Of a stretch of DNA of 64,000 nt, positions 1-8,895 are shown one piece after another. A program made the translations under genes and the position numbers. The first letter of the stretch is position 1; each line of letters starts with the position of its first letter. Source of the stretch: Treponema saccharophilum DSM 2985 (GTDB lineage: Bacteria; Spirochaetota; Spirochaetia; Treponematales; Treponemataceae); contig NZ_AGRW01000051.1 in NCBI RefSeq assembly GCF_000255555.1, positions 62,001-126,000 on the forward strand, written 5' to 3'. Under the pieces are notes generated by a model that ran no database searches, was not told where the DNA came from, and saw only the letters and a program-made list of their open reading frames with translations.

Positions 1-13
1 CATCGCGGGGCGC

Positions 14-712
14 TCATGCCGTTATCTTGAGGACGAGCCTTGAGGAGTCGTTGGAGACCACGAGCGCCGATACGGGGCGGATGTCGTCGCCGACCATAAT
101 CGTCGCCGCCTTTATCTCGGTCGCCTCGGGCAGGTTCGCGGCGAGGGACGGTATGTCGGGCGAGAACTCGAGCTTCGTCCCGTCATATCCGCGCGCGTCC
201 CCCGAGACGAGGGCGAGCGTTATCGGGTTCGTGAAAACGAACGAGCACGGGCATTCCGCGCGCTCTCCGTCCGCTTCCTCGTCCCCCGCGCCGTTTTGCG
301 CCCCTTCGCCCGCATTGTCCTCGTGCGGGGGCTCCTTCTTCGCGGCAGACGGTATGCCCGAGAGTATGTCCCTGAGCTCCCCGAAGCCGTTCTCGGATGA
401 GAACGAGCCCGACACGTTCAGCGCGTCCGCCTTCTTCTGCTCGTCCTCGGAGAGCTTCGCCTGCGTGCTTCCGACGTACAGGATGAGCTTGGGCGGCACG
501 CGCGAGTTCGACGCGGAGAACTGCGCGAGCGTCTTCCAGTGCCGCGGATAGTCCTCCGTGCTTATCACGATTATGTGCGGGGCTATCTCCTCGATGTTGT
601 CGAGCGCCTTGAGAAGCCACCTGTAGACGATGACGTCGTAACCGAAATCCTCCAGTACCGACCCGATGTTGTCTATGACCTTCTCGTTGTCCGCTATTAC
701 AAGTGCCTTCAT
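14..712 (-). CDS. Response-regulator receiver-like protein with possible PilZ-like tail
   Basis: The 232-residue product starts like a CheY receiver (MKALVIADNEKVIDNIGSVL, alpha/beta pattern over about 115 residues). At the acidic-pocket and phosphorylation positions it has N9 and E10 where DD is usual and no clear phosphorylatable Asp (VISTED), so phosphorylation is doubtful. An acidic, low-complexity linker (about 120-155) leads to a C-terminal beta-rich region (FVFTNPITLALVSG onward) that resembles a PilZ-type barrel but lacks an obvious RxxxR. A strong Shine-Dalgarno AAGGAGG precedes the ATG. It lies just downstream of the secreted protein at 732-1736 on the same strand, so the two are probably co-transcribed. 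The function is unknown; a non-catalytic signalling adaptor is my inference. Confidence 0.6.
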   Translation of the reverse strand: MKALVIADNEKVIDNIGSVLEDFGYDVIVYRWLLKALDNIEEIAPHIIVISTEDYPRHWKTLAQFSASNSRVPPKLILYVGSTQAKLSEDEQKKADALNVSGSFSSENGFGELRDILSGIPSAAKKEPPHEDNAGEGAQNGAGDEEADGERAECPCSFVFTNPITLALVSGDARGYDGTKLEFSPDIPSLAANLPEATEIKAATIMVGDDIRPVSALVVSNDSSRLVLKITA

Positions 713-731
713 GTGCGCCTCCTTCGTTGGT

Positions 732-1736
732 TCACTCCGTTCCTAGGTTCGTCACGGTGTAGTCGTATATCTGCCAGATTCCGTCGCGCTGCCGCACCTT
801 GTAGACGTACTTCTTCCTCTCGGTGAAATTCGGGTGCTTGAAGAATTCCTCGACGGTTACCGTCCCGTCCGTCTTCGAGTATGACGTCTTCTCGATCGAG
901 AACTTGTTCGGGATGGCAACGATGTCGTGGTCTATCCTGCTCTGCGTGAGGTCCGTCTTGTACGAGTCGAGCATCCTCCGCCTCTCGTCCGCGGACGCCT
1001 TCGAGTACCTCCGCGCGGTCTCGCTCGTCCTGAGCATCATCGCCTCGAGGTCCATGTAGAGGAAATACTGGTCCCACAGGGATTTCTGCCGCGCGACAAT
1101 CGTCTGCTCGACGACCTTGTCCGGCGGGATGACCTCGGGCTTGAGCAGCGACGCCGTCCCCGCCTGCACGGGGAGAACTGACGACGACGATGCCGAGGGC
1201 GCCGGGCGTATGTCGACGCTGAGCCTGTTCGAGGAGAGCTTGACCGACCTCGACTTGTAGAGCTCGGGGTAGAAGTCCATCTGTATGTAGTAGATTGACG
1301 GCTCGTCGAACGAGATGTAGTTCTTTACGTCCTCTATGAAGGAGTACGACTCCCCGGACTCTATCGTTATGTCCCTGTAGTAGACGTCGTTCTTTGAAGA
1401 GCGGTGGTCGATGAGGCTTGCGGTCTGGGGCAGCATCGTGTTCTTTATCGTGTTCGCCCTGAAGTCGAGGCTGAACATCCTCTCGTCGGCGAGCTTGAAC
1501 CTGAGCGTGTCCGTCCCGTTGTTCACGATGGACACCTTGACGTAAATCGGGTTGTCCTGCGCCCCGCTGGGGTAGTAGAGGGTCCTGTCGTGGAACCCTA
1601 TCACCACGGACGCCCCCGAGAAGTCTTCCGGGGCGCGCTGCCCGGTGGTGGCTGCCTGTGCCTGTGCAAAAAGAGCCAAAGAAGATATAATGGCGGTCAA
1701 AATTCGTTTCAAAACGTTCACTCCCAGGATGCGCAT
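732..1736 (-). CDS. Secreted protein of unknown function
   Basis: The 334-residue product begins with a basic stretch and a hydrophobic segment ending in a likely signal-peptidase site (ALFAQAQA), so it is predicted to be exported to the periplasm. The body is beta-rich at first (about 40-170), followed by a Ser/Ala/Pro linker and a charged helical part with a C-terminal YKVRQRDGIWQIYDYTV segment typical of small extracytoplasmic folds. The first ATG has no clear ribosome-binding site. A TTG codon eight codons in (about 1712) is preceded by GGGAG and would still leave an intact signal peptide, so the start is uncertain. It is divergent from mfd across about 42 bases. I do not recognise a named family. 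Confidence 0.65.
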   Translation of the reverse strand: MRILGVNVLKRILTAIISSLALFAQAQAATTGQRAPEDFSGASVVIGFHDRTLYYPSGAQDNPIYVKVSIVNNGTDTLRFKLADERMFSLDFRANTIKNTMLPQTASLIDHRSSKNDVYYRDITIESGESYSFIEDVKNYISFDEPSIYYIQMDFYPELYKSRSVKLSSNRLSVDIRPAPSASSSSVLPVQAGTASLLKPEVIPPDKVVEQTIVARQKSLWDQYFLYMDLEAMMLRTSETARRYSKASADERRRMLDSYKTDLTQSRIDHDIVAIPNKFSIEKTSYSKTDGTVTVEEFFKHPNFTERKKYVYKVRQRDGIWQIYDYTVTNLGTE

Positions 1737-1778
1737 GTTTCATGGGCGCAAATCCATTTTTTATTATCGGAAAAAAAT

Positions 1779-4700
1779 ATGAAATCATTATTATCAAATT
1801 GCTCGATTTCGGTCACGGGGCGATGGGCTGAATTCGGCAGGTCGGCCCGCTCCTGCGCGTCCGGCGCCGGACGCGTCGACGTCGAGGGGCTTTCCGGCTC
1901 GTCCGCGGGATTCTTCGCGGCGGGCATAGTCGATTCCGTGAGGGATTCCGTCCTCGCGGCGTTCTCGCGTGGCTCCGTTCCGCCCGACCCGTCGTCCCTC
2001 GACTTCCTCGTCGTCGTCCCCTCGGAGCGCGACGTCCGCGACGTCCGCGTCGACATGGAGACGGCGCTCGGCTCCTCCGTGGAGTTCCACGAGCTGCCGT
2101 GGTGGAGCTCCGCCTCGTACAAGCCGCTTGCGAGGGGCGCGTCGGTCTTCGGGAGGCGGGCGGGCGTTCTCTCCCTCATGCTCGGGAGGAGGCCCGTCAC
2201 GCAGTCTTCGCGGCCGCGCGTCTTCATATCGTGCCAGCGTGCCGTCGTGGCTCCGCTTCCGCCCGCGTCGTCGTTCTCGGGGCGCGAGGTCGTCCTTTCT
2301 GAAGGTCAGTCCGTCGATACGGTGCGGGTGGCGTCCCTCCTTTCCGGGATGGGCTACGTCCGCGTTCCGCGCGTCTGCGTCGCCGGCGAGTTCACGCTCC
2401 GGGGCGAGGTGCTCGACGTCTTTCCCCCGGAGCGAGAGAACCCAGTCCGCGTGAACTTCGATTTCGACGAAATCCGCTCGGTGAAGGAGTTCGACGCGGA
2501 GACGCAGGGGACGAGGATATCCGTGGGAAGCGTCCACGTCGGCCCGATGAAGGAGGTCGTCTGGGACGGGCAGGCGCTTTCCCGCGTGAGGGAGGCGTTC
2601 GCCGGCGCGCGCCTTTCCGGGGAGGCGGAGGCGAGGCTTGAGTCGATGCTCGGCGAGCTTTCTTCGTCCGGCGAGTGCGAGGGCGAGGAGCTCCTGTATC
2701 CCGCCATCTGGGACGAGCCGTCCACCGTAGTCGATTACATGGGGCGCGCGTCCACGGTGCTGCTGTTCGACTACGAGCGGCTCGACAACGCGCAGGAAAG
2801 CCTTTCGCGCGAGCTTGAGGGGATGTTCCGCAAGGTCAGGCCGTCGTTCCCCGCGCTTCCGCCCGGAATGATGGCGGCGGACTTCCGGGGCATCGTCGCC
2901 CGCGCGGAGGAGCGGCTGTCGCGGACCGTCGCGCTCCACGCCGTGCACGGCTCCGGCGCTGATTCCGGGTTCATCAGCATGGCGGTTGATGCGCCGCAGA
3001 GCTTCTTCGGGAATTTCGCGTTCATAAGGGAGCGGTTCGAGTCGCTGCAGGCGGATGGCTGGCGGATAATCATATTCGCGGACAACGCGAACCAGTGCGC
3101 GCGCCTTCAGGAGGTTTTCCGCGATTTCCGCGACGGCTCGGAGCAGGCCGCGGAAAAAATGCGGGCGAATTCCGCTCGCGGAGTCCCGTTCTATCCGGTC
3201 GAGATTCTCCCGGAGGCGATATCGGCGGGGTTCGGCATCCCGCAGGCGAAGGTCCTCGTCGTGCAGGAGAACGAGCTTTTCGGGCGGCGGAAGCAGGCGT
3301 CGCTCGTCTCGAGGCGCGTGAAGAGCGAGGCGATAGACACGTTCGTCGAGCTCGAGCCTGGGGATTACGTCGTCCACGTCAACTACGGAATCGGGCGCTT
3401 CAAGGGAATACAGCGGCTCGCCTCGTCGGAGTCCGAGCGCGATTTCATAAAAATCGAGTACGCGGGCGAGGAATTCCTCTATATACCGCTTGAGCAGCTG
3501 AACCTAGTGCAGCGCTATATCGGCAACGGCGGCGACTCGCCGCGGCTCGACACGATAGGCGGGAAAAGCTGGGAGAACAGGAAGGGGAAGGTCAAGAAGG
3601 CCGTCGAGGAGATGGCGGAGAAGCTCGTGACTTTGTACGGCAAGCGCAAGGTGAGCCGCGGGTTCGCGTTCGCTCGCTGGCCGGATTTGGAGGCGGAGTT
3701 CGACGCGGCGTTCCCCTACGAGGACACGCCCGACCAGTGCAGCGTCACGCGCGAGATAAAGGACGACATGGAGCGCCCCGTCCCGATGGACAGGCTTCTC
3801 TGCGGCGACGTGGGGTACGGTAAGACCGAGGTCGCGATGAGGGCGGCGTTCAAGGCTGTCCTGTCGAAGAAGCAGGTCGCGTTCCTCGCTCCGACGACGA
3901 TTCTCGCCGAGCAGCATTTCGAGACGTGCGTGGAGCGGTTCGCGAACTTCCCCGTCGTGATAAAGCAGCTGTCGCGGTTCGTCGCGCCCAAGGAGCGGAA
4001 GGAGACGCTCGCCGCGCTCGCCGCCGGGCAGGTCGACATAATCGTCGGGACGCACCGGCTCCTCCAGAAGGACGTCGTTTTCCGCGACCTCGGGCTGATG
4101 ATAATCGACGAGGAGCAGCGGTTCGGCGTCAAGGACAAGGAGCGGCTCAAGACGATGAGGACGAACATCGACTGCCTTTCGATGAGCGCGACGCCGATTC
4201 CGAGGACGCTCCACATGAGCCTCCTCAAAATCCGCGACATGAGCCTCCTGACGACGCCGCCCCAGACGCGGAAGCCCATAGAGACGTTCGTCGACGCATA
4301 TGACGACGAGAAGGTCGCTCGGGCGATACGGAACGAGGTCGAGCGCGGCGGGCAGGTGTTCTTCCTCCACAACCGCGTCGAGACGCTGCAGGAGACGTGC
4401 CGCACCATCGAGCGCCTCGTCCCCGAGGTTCTCGTCGATTTCGCGCACGGGCAGATGTCCGCCGAGGAGCTCGACGACATTTTCCGCCGGTTCAAGATGG
4501 GCGGATTCCACGTGCTCGTCGCGACGACAATCATAGAGAACGGAATCGACATACCGAACGTCAACACGATAATAATCGACCGCGCCGACATGTACGGAAT
4601 CAGCCAGCTCTACCAGCTCCGGGGCAGGGTGGGGCGGAGCGACAGGAAGGCGTTCGCGTACCTCCTCTATCCGGGAAACAAGGTGCTTTCCGAGGTCGCG

Positions 4701-5345
4701 ATGAAGCGGCTCCAGGCGATTTCCGATTTCACCGAGCTCGGGAGCGGGTTCAAGATTGCGATGAAGGACATGGAAATCCGCGGCGCCGGAAACCTGCTCG
4801 GGCGGGACCAGAGCGGCGACGTCTATTCCGTCGGGTTCGACATGTACGTGCGCCTTCTGACGGACGCGATAAACAGGCTCACGAAGGAAGGGTACAAGGA
4901 GGAGCGCGACGTTCTCATCGAGCTCGAGTACTCCGGGTTCATTCCCGACACCTACGTCCACAGCGTGCAGACGAAGATGGAAATCTACAAGAAGGTTGCC
5001 GCCGTCCAGACGAAGGAGGAGCTTGCCGGACTTTGCCTCGAAATCGAGGACAGGTTCGGGCCGATCCCCGACGAGGTGTACAGCCTGATGAGCCTCGCCG
5101 AGGTGAGGATAATAGCGCGCCGGCTTTCCGTGGATTCGTTGAAGGAGAAGGGCGGGACGGTGCGCGTCTCCTTCCGGCAGGCGTCCGACATTCCCGTCGA
5201 CAAATTCATGCGGCTCCTCGCAGGGAACCCCGCGCAGGTCAAGGCCGACTTCTCCGACCAGAAATCGTTCCTGCTCGTGTGCGGGAAAATCGGCCTGAAG
5301 GAGAAGGGCGAATTCATAAAGGAGAAGCTCGAGGCGCTCCTGTGA
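1779..5345 (+). CDS. mfd: Transcription-repair coupling factor Mfd
   Basis: This 1188-residue SF2 DNA translocase removes RNA polymerase stalled at lesions and recruits UvrA. An N-terminal UvrB-homology part is followed by the RNA polymerase-interaction domain (LEPGDYVVHVNYGIGRFKGI near residue 530). The helicase core has Walker A GDVGYGKTE near residue 676, DEEQ box IIDEEQRFGVKDKE near 775, and motif VI QLRGRVGRSDRKAF. Length matches the family (about 1150). The frame stays open upstream, but the ATG at 1779 is preferred because upstream codons run through the divergent gene's promoter and the start of 732-1736. A TATTAT box at 1762-1767 would give a leader of only about 5 bases. It appears monocistronic. 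Confidence 0.96.
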   Translation: MKSLLSNCSISVTGRWAEFGRSARSCASGAGRVDVEGLSGSSAGFFAAGIVDSVRDSVLAAFSRGSVPPDPSSLDFLVVVPSERDVRDVRVDMETALGSSVEFHELPWWSSASYKPLARGASVFGRRAGVLSLMLGRRPVTQSSRPRVFISCQRAVVAPLPPASSFSGREVVLSEGQSVDTVRVASLLSGMGYVRVPRVCVAGEFTLRGEVLDVFPPERENPVRVNFDFDEIRSVKEFDAETQGTRISVGSVHVGPMKEVVWDGQALSRVREAFAGARLSGEAEARLESMLGELSSSGECEGEELLYPAIWDEPSTVVDYMGRASTVLLFDYERLDNAQESLSRELEGMFRKVRPSFPALPPGMMAADFRGIVARAEERLSRTVALHAVHGSGADSGFISMAVDAPQSFFGNFAFIRERFESLQADGWRIIIFADNANQCARLQEVFRDFRDGSEQAAEKMRANSARGVPFYPVEILPEAISAGFGIPQAKVLVVQENELFGRRKQASLVSRRVKSEAIDTFVELEPGDYVVHVNYGIGRFKGIQRLASSESERDFIKIEYAGEEFLYIPLEQLNLVQRYIGNGGDSPRLDTIGGKSWENRKGKVKKAVEEMAEKLVTLYGKRKVSRGFAFARWPDLEAEFDAAFPYEDTPDQCSVTREIKDDMERPVPMDRLLCGDVGYGKTEVAMRAAFKAVLSKKQVAFLAPTTILAEQHFETCVERFANFPVVIKQLSRFVAPKERKETLAALAAGQVDIIVGTHRLLQKDVVFRDLGLMIIDEEQRFGVKDKERLKTMRTNIDCLSMSATPIPRTLHMSLLKIRDMSLLTTPPQTRKPIETFVDAYDDEKVARAIRNEVERGGQVFFLHNRVETLQETCRTIERLVPEVLVDFAHGQMSAEELDDIFRRFKMGGFHVLVATTIIENGIDIPNVNTIIIDRADMYGISQLYQLRGRVGRSDRKAFAYLLYPGNKVLSEVAMKRLQAISDFTELGSGFKIAMKDMEIRGAGNLLGRDQSGDVYSVGFDMYVRLLTDAINRLTKEGYKEERDVLIELEYSGFIPDTYVHSVQTKMEIYKKVAAVQTKEELAGLCLEIEDRFGPIPDEVYSLMSLAEVRIIARRLSVDSLKEKGGTVRVSFRQASDIPVDKFMRLLAGNPAQVKADFSDQKSFLLVCGKIGLKEKGEFIKEKLEALL

Positions 5346-5483
5346 CGCGTTTTCGGGAAGGACAGCTCCCATCAATTCGTTTTTTTGGCGGTTCGTTGTA
5401 GAAAAAATCGGAAATTTATCTGATAATGACGTCTCGCCGATAAAAACACGGGAAATAAAATATAAAACGAGGGTTATGAAAAA

Positions 5484-6752
5484 ATGGTTTGCAGAAAAAG
5501 AACATCGCTGAAATTGTTCGGGGCGCTCGTCGTTGCGGGCTCCCTTCTGTTCGCATCGTGCTCCTCAACCCAGGTCACCGCGCTGACGGAGGAAATCGAC
5601 AGCCAGAACAAAATGATAGAGAAGCTCGAAATCGAAAAGGACGAGCTCGAAATCGAGCGGGCAGGGCTGAAAGGTGAAATCGACTCGCTGAACGAGAAAA
5701 TCGCAAAGAAGGACTCCGAGATTTCGTCACTCAACAAGCAGCTTGAGGAACTGGACGCGAAGGCGAAGGGGCAGTCGTCCGAGAACGACGCCCTCCGCAA
5801 CCAGCTCAACGCGAAGACGTCCGAGGTTGCCGGGCTCAAGAAGGAGCTCGACGCGAAGACTGCGGAGCTCGCCTCGAAGAACAACGAGTTCGCGAGCCTG
5901 AAAAAGGAGATTGATGCCCAGAAGAAGGCTGCCGAATCCGCGAAGAAGGAGGCAGACTCCCAGAAAAAGCTCGTCGACACCGCGAAAAAAGACGCTGATG
6001 CCGCGAAGAAGCAGCTTGCCGACGCGAAAAAGTCATCCGACGCGCAGGCGAAAGAGATTGCTGACCTGAAGAAGCAGCTCGACGCCGAGAAGAAGTCTTC
6101 GTCAGCGAACGCCGACGCCGCAAAACAGCTTGCCGACGCGAAGAAGTCGTCCGACGCACAGGCGAAGGAGATTGCTGACCTGAAGAAGCAGCTCGACGCC
6201 GAGAAGAAGTCTTCGTCAGCGAACGCCGACGCCGCAAAGCAGCTTGCCGACGCGAAGAAGTCGTCCGACGCGCAGGCGAAGGAGATTGCCGATCTGAAGA
6301 AGCAGCTCGACGCCGCGAAGAAATCATCCGCAGCAAGCGCTGACGCGAAAAAAGCGGCTGATTCCCAGATAAAGGAAATCGCCGACCTGAAGAAGCAGCT
6401 CGACGCCGCGAAAAAAGCCGGTGCCGATTCCGAAAGCCAGGCGAAGAAGGCAGCTGCCGACCTTGCTTCGCTCAGGAGCGCCTACGACGAGCTCCGCAAA
6501 GCAAAACCGCTTCCCGAGCTTGATTTTCCGAATTTCCCGGTCAGCGAGAACGATTCGCATGTCGTCGTCACGAAAGTCGAGGGCGAATATGTTAGCATAG
6601 AATGGGACGAGGAAGGAAAAATCGTAATCATTCCTTATTGGTTCTGGCAGAAGCTCAACGATTATGACCACAGCGTTGTCGACGTGAAGACCGAGTACGG
6701 CAAACTCCTTGAACAGTCGCGCCGCGCGACCCCCGCAAAGGATGCCAAGTAA
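5484..6752 (+). CDS. Coiled-coil lipoprotein with internal repeats
   Basis: The 422-residue product starts with a lipoprotein signal peptide (hydrophobic LFGALVVAGSLL, lipobox LFASC), so it should be lipidated at Cys26 and anchored in an envelope membrane. Residues about 30-330 are almost pure heptad coiled coil rich in Lys, Glu, Asp, Ala and Gln, including three 38-residue repeats. The last about 80 residues form a compact non-repetitive domain (PLPELDFPNFPVSENDSHVV, then aromatic IPYWFWQKLNDYD). A GAGGG ribosome-binding site lies 10 bases before the ATG. The rod shape suggests a spacer or tether in the periplasm; no enzymatic motif is visible. It ends at a strong terminator and seems to be transcribed alone. 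Confidence 0.85.
   Translation: MVCRKRTSLKLFGALVVAGSLLFASCSSTQVTALTEEIDSQNKMIEKLEIEKDELEIERAGLKGEIDSLNEKIAKKDSEISSLNKQLEELDAKAKGQSSENDALRNQLNAKTSEVAGLKKELDAKTAELASKNNEFASLKKEIDAQKKAAESAKKEADSQKKLVDTAKKDADAAKKQLADAKKSSDAQAKEIADLKKQLDAEKKSSSANADAAKQLADAKKSSDAQAKEIADLKKQLDAEKKSSSANADAAKQLADAKKSSDAQAKEIADLKKQLDAAKKSSAASADAKKAADSQIKEIADLKKQLDAAKKAGADSESQAKKAAADLASLRSAYDELRKAKPLPELDFPNFPVSENDSHVVVTKVEGEYVSIEWDEEGKIVIIPYWFWQKLNDYDHSVVDVKTEYGKLLEQSRRATPAKDAK
6012..6353 (+). repeat. Three 114-bp in-frame tandem repeats
   Basis: Copies begin at 6012, 6126 and 6240, each 114 bases and 38 codons, starting QLADAKKSSDAQAKEIADLK. The first two are nearly identical at the DNA level and the third diverges at its end. 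Because the unit is a multiple of three, copy-number change would alter rod length without a frameshift. Confidence 0.9.
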
Positions 6753-6769
6753 ATAACAACAAACGGAAA

Positions 6770-6803
6770 AATCCCGTGAATATTTCGTTCACGGGATTTT
6801 TTT
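6770..6803 (+). terminator. Rho-independent terminator of the coiled-coil lipoprotein gene
   Basis: An 11-bp perfect stem (AATCCCGTGAA at 6770-6780, TTCACGGGATT at 6788-6798) with a 7-base loop is followed by a T run, 18 bases after the stop codon. Confidence 0.92.
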
Positions 6804-7139
6804 GTCAAAAAACAGTTTCTAAAAGAAAAATCGCGAGAACTCATCGTCAATAAAAGAGAGCCCCTGATTTTTATATTTCACACAATAACTGCCTATAATG
6901 CGTATTCTGTCTACTTTGTTCTATTTAATTTCTTGTATAATGTATATCTAATAAATATCAACTATTTTTCTGTATCAAAAATAAATAATGTTATTTTGCG
7001 ATTTATAGGTATTTGACTAGTTGTTTTATATAGTATATATGGCCAATTTCATAATATTGCATAAAAGTCAATACGTGTAATTTGTAATAAATGCTTTGAA
7101 AATAAATTCTTGTAAAATGTATAGGTTTATAGGCATAAA
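6804..7139. other. AT-rich gene-free stretch
   Basis: No convincing coding frame is present. GC content between 6901 and 7140 is only about one fifth by my count, far below the flanking genes. It contains two TATAAT boxes (6894-6899 and 6936-6941). It also has two imperfect direct repeats: a 17-mer at 6930-6946 and 7107-7123 with one mismatch, and an 11-mer at 7002-7012 and 7126-7136 with one mismatch. No tRNA-like fold or DnaA-box cluster was seen. Confidence 0.6.
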
Positions 7140-7169
7140 AAAAGAGCATCGCGAAAACGATGCTCTTTT
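7140..7169 (-). terminator. Terminator of the tRNA-Arg gene
   Basis: A 12-bp stem (AAAAGAGCATCG at 7140-7151 with its complement at 7158-7169) lies just after the tRNA 3' end on the minus strand and runs into a T tract (A run on the plus strand at 7137-7143). Confidence 0.88.
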
Positions 7170-7171
7170 CA

Positions 7172-7245
<74 letters not shown>

Positions 7246-7262
7246 GTAAAGTTGATGAAAGA

Positions 7263-7289
7263 TTTATAAAAAATCGTGAAAAATGTCAA
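7263..7289 (-). promoter_or_regulatory. Promoter of tRNA-Arg
   Basis: On the minus strand a perfect TTGACA (7289-7284) is followed after 15 bases by TATAAA (7268-7263), or after 17 by TAAATC, about 18 bases before the tRNA 5' end. Confidence 0.65.
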
Positions 7290-7308
7290 CTGGAGGAACG
7301 CTGATTTT

Positions 7309-7881
7309 ATGGAAAAACTCATTTTGGCTTCTAATTCCCCACGAAGAAAGGAGCTTCTTGGTGTGCTTGGCGTGCCGTTCGATGTCGTTGTGCCGGGGTG
7401 CGATGAGTCCTACCCCGCTGATACGGAGCCTCTTTCCGTTCCCGCTGTGATTGCGAGGAGAAAGGCGGAGGCGGTTTTGGGGTGCGTGCCCGCGGGAAGC
7501 GTTGTTGTCGCCGCCGACACGATGGTGCATTTTCGGGGGCGGCTTTTGGGAAAGCCTCGTGACGAAACTGAGGCGCGCGGTTTTATCAGCATGCTGCAGG
7601 GGAACGTGCACGATGTCGTGACGGGCGTCGCCGTGTCGCGCGGAAGGCGCTGCGATGTCGTCTCCGTCGTGACGAAGGTGGAATTCCGGAGCATGGACGA
7701 GGCCGATATCGAATGGAATCTGTCTCGCGGGGAATGGAAGGATGCCGCCGGCGCGTACAAAATCCAAGGGGCGGCCGCATGTTTTGTGGAGAGAATCGAA
7801 GGCTCCTACAGCAATGTCGTGGGCTTGCCCATTTCAGTCGTTTATGATATGTTGAAAAAACAGGGCTTTGATTTCCGTTGA
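7309..7881 (+). CDS. maf: Maf family nucleoside triphosphate pyrophosphatase
   Basis: This 190-residue house-cleaning enzyme hydrolyses non-canonical or excess nucleoside triphosphates (dTTP/UTP type) to monophosphates and pyrophosphate. Diagnostic motifs are the N-terminal ILASNSPRRKELL, the catalytic AADTMV near residue 70, the substrate loop GKPRDETEA, and the late AGAYKIQGAAACFVERIEGSYSNVVGLP. The ATG at 7309 matches the family N-terminus and follows TGGAGG; an in-frame GTG at 7276 is less likely. It is divergent from the tRNA gene and upstream of rpsB with a 138-base gap. Confidence 0.93.
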   Translation: MEKLILASNSPRRKELLGVLGVPFDVVVPGCDESYPADTEPLSVPAVIARRKAEAVLGCVPAGSVVVAADTMVHFRGRLLGKPRDETEARGFISMLQGNVHDVVTGVAVSRGRRCDVVSVVTKVEFRSMDEADIEWNLSRGEWKDAAGAYKIQGAAACFVERIEGSYSNVVGLPISVVYDMLKKQGFDFR

Positions 7882-7984
7882 GGACGATGTTCCTGTCGGT
7901 GCTTGTGATGGCTGTTCGCCGGAGCATGTGTCGAAATTTTCCGGGCTGCGTTTTTTTCCGCAGTTACGAGAAACAGAGTTTGGT

Positions 7985-8003
7985 GGAAGACCAAGGGTCT
8001 TCC
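7985..8003 (+). promoter_or_regulatory. Perfect hairpin directly upstream of the rpsB ribosome-binding site
   Basis: GGAAGACC (7985-7992) and GGTCTTCC (7996-8003) form an 8-bp perfect stem with a 3-base loop, ending 4 bases before AAGGAG (8008-8013). No T run follows, so it is not a terminator. A weaker CTGCG/CGCAG hairpin lies at 7946-7963. Position suggests a translational control element for S2; this is inference. Confidence 0.5.
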
Positions 8004-8019
8004 TGTGAAGGAGATGGTT

Positions 8020-8877
8020 ATGGCAGTTGTAACCATGAAGAGCTTGCTTGAGTCCGGAGTTCATTTCGGTCATCAGGTAAAACGTTGGGATCCGCGCATG
8101 AAGAAGTACATCTTCGCAGAGCGCAATGGAATTCATATCATCGATTTGCAGAAAACAATCGCGGCAATCAAAGACAGCTACGAGGCAGTCCGCAAGATTG
8201 TTTCTTCAGGAAAATCAGTTCTCTTCGTCGGAACGAAGAAACAGGCGCAGCAGGCAATCCAGAAAGAAGCTGAGCGCTGCGGGATGTATTATGTGAACAA
8301 CCGCTGGCTCGGTGGTATGCTCACGAACTTCTCTACAATCAAGAAATCACTTCAGAGACTTAAGAAAATCGAGAAGATGGAAGTCGACGGAACGTTCGAC
8401 AACCTCACGAAGAAGGAAGTTTCGTCTCTTCAGAAGGAAAAGGCAAAGCTCGAGAAGAACCTCGGCGGCGTCAAGGACATGAAGGAGCTTCCGGGAGTCA
8501 TCTTCATCATCGATACGCACAAAGAGCAGAATGCCGTCGCAGAAGCTCTCAGGATGAAGATTCCTGTGGTCGCAGTCGTTGATACGAACTGCAACCCTGA
8601 GGGAATCACCTACCCCATCCCCGGAAACGACGACGCAATCCGCGCAATTTCGCTTTTCACATCTGTCATCGCGAACGCTGTTCTTGAGGCTGACAACGAG
8701 CAGGGACTCAAAATCATCGAGACTGTCGATGAGGAAGAGGTTGTTACCGACGCTTCCACAAAGGAAGACGATGAGGAAATCGACTACAGCAACTACACTC
8801 CTTCTGCGAACGACAAGAACGACAAGGAAGAGGATTCTGATTCCGATGTCGATTACGAAGAGAAATTCACGAAATAA
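8020..8877 (+). CDS. rpsB: 30S ribosomal protein S2
   Basis: S2 is an essential small-subunit protein needed for S1 binding. The 285-residue product has the family N-terminus ([20 protein letters not shown]) and the signatures [20 protein letters not shown] and [18 protein letters not shown]. It carries an acidic tail of about 45 residues rich in Asp and Glu beyond the conserved core, longer than in E. coli. The ATG at 8020 follows AAGGAG; a GTG at 8005 in the same frame overlaps that site. Codon use is more biased and less GC-rich than in the neighbours, as expected for high expression. It is followed by tsf after 18 bases. Confidence 0.98.
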   Translation: MAVVTMKSLLESGVHFGHQVKRWDPRMKKYIFAERNGIHIIDLQKTIAAIKDSYEAVRKIVSSGKSVLFVGTKKQAQQAIQKEAERCGMYYVNNRWLGGMLTNFSTIKKSLQRLKKIEKMEVDGTFDNLTKKEVSSLQKEKAKLEKNLGGVKDMKELPGVIFIIDTHKEQNAVAEALRMKIPVVAVVDTNCNPEGITYPIPGNDDAIRAISLFTSVIANAVLEADNEQGLKIIETVDEEEVVTDASTKEDDEEIDYSNYTPSANDKNDKEEDSDSDVDYEEKFTK

Positions 8878-8895
8878 CATTGGGGTCTGAAAAAA

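Noticed and set aside
3504-5375. A 623-codon minus-strand open frame opposite mfd
   Set aside because: It is antisense to the conserved helicase core of mfd and has no family motif; an artefact of codon bias.
6804-7139. A replication origin in the AT-rich stretch
   Set aside because: No cluster of DnaA boxes and no dnaA, dnaN or gyr genes nearby.
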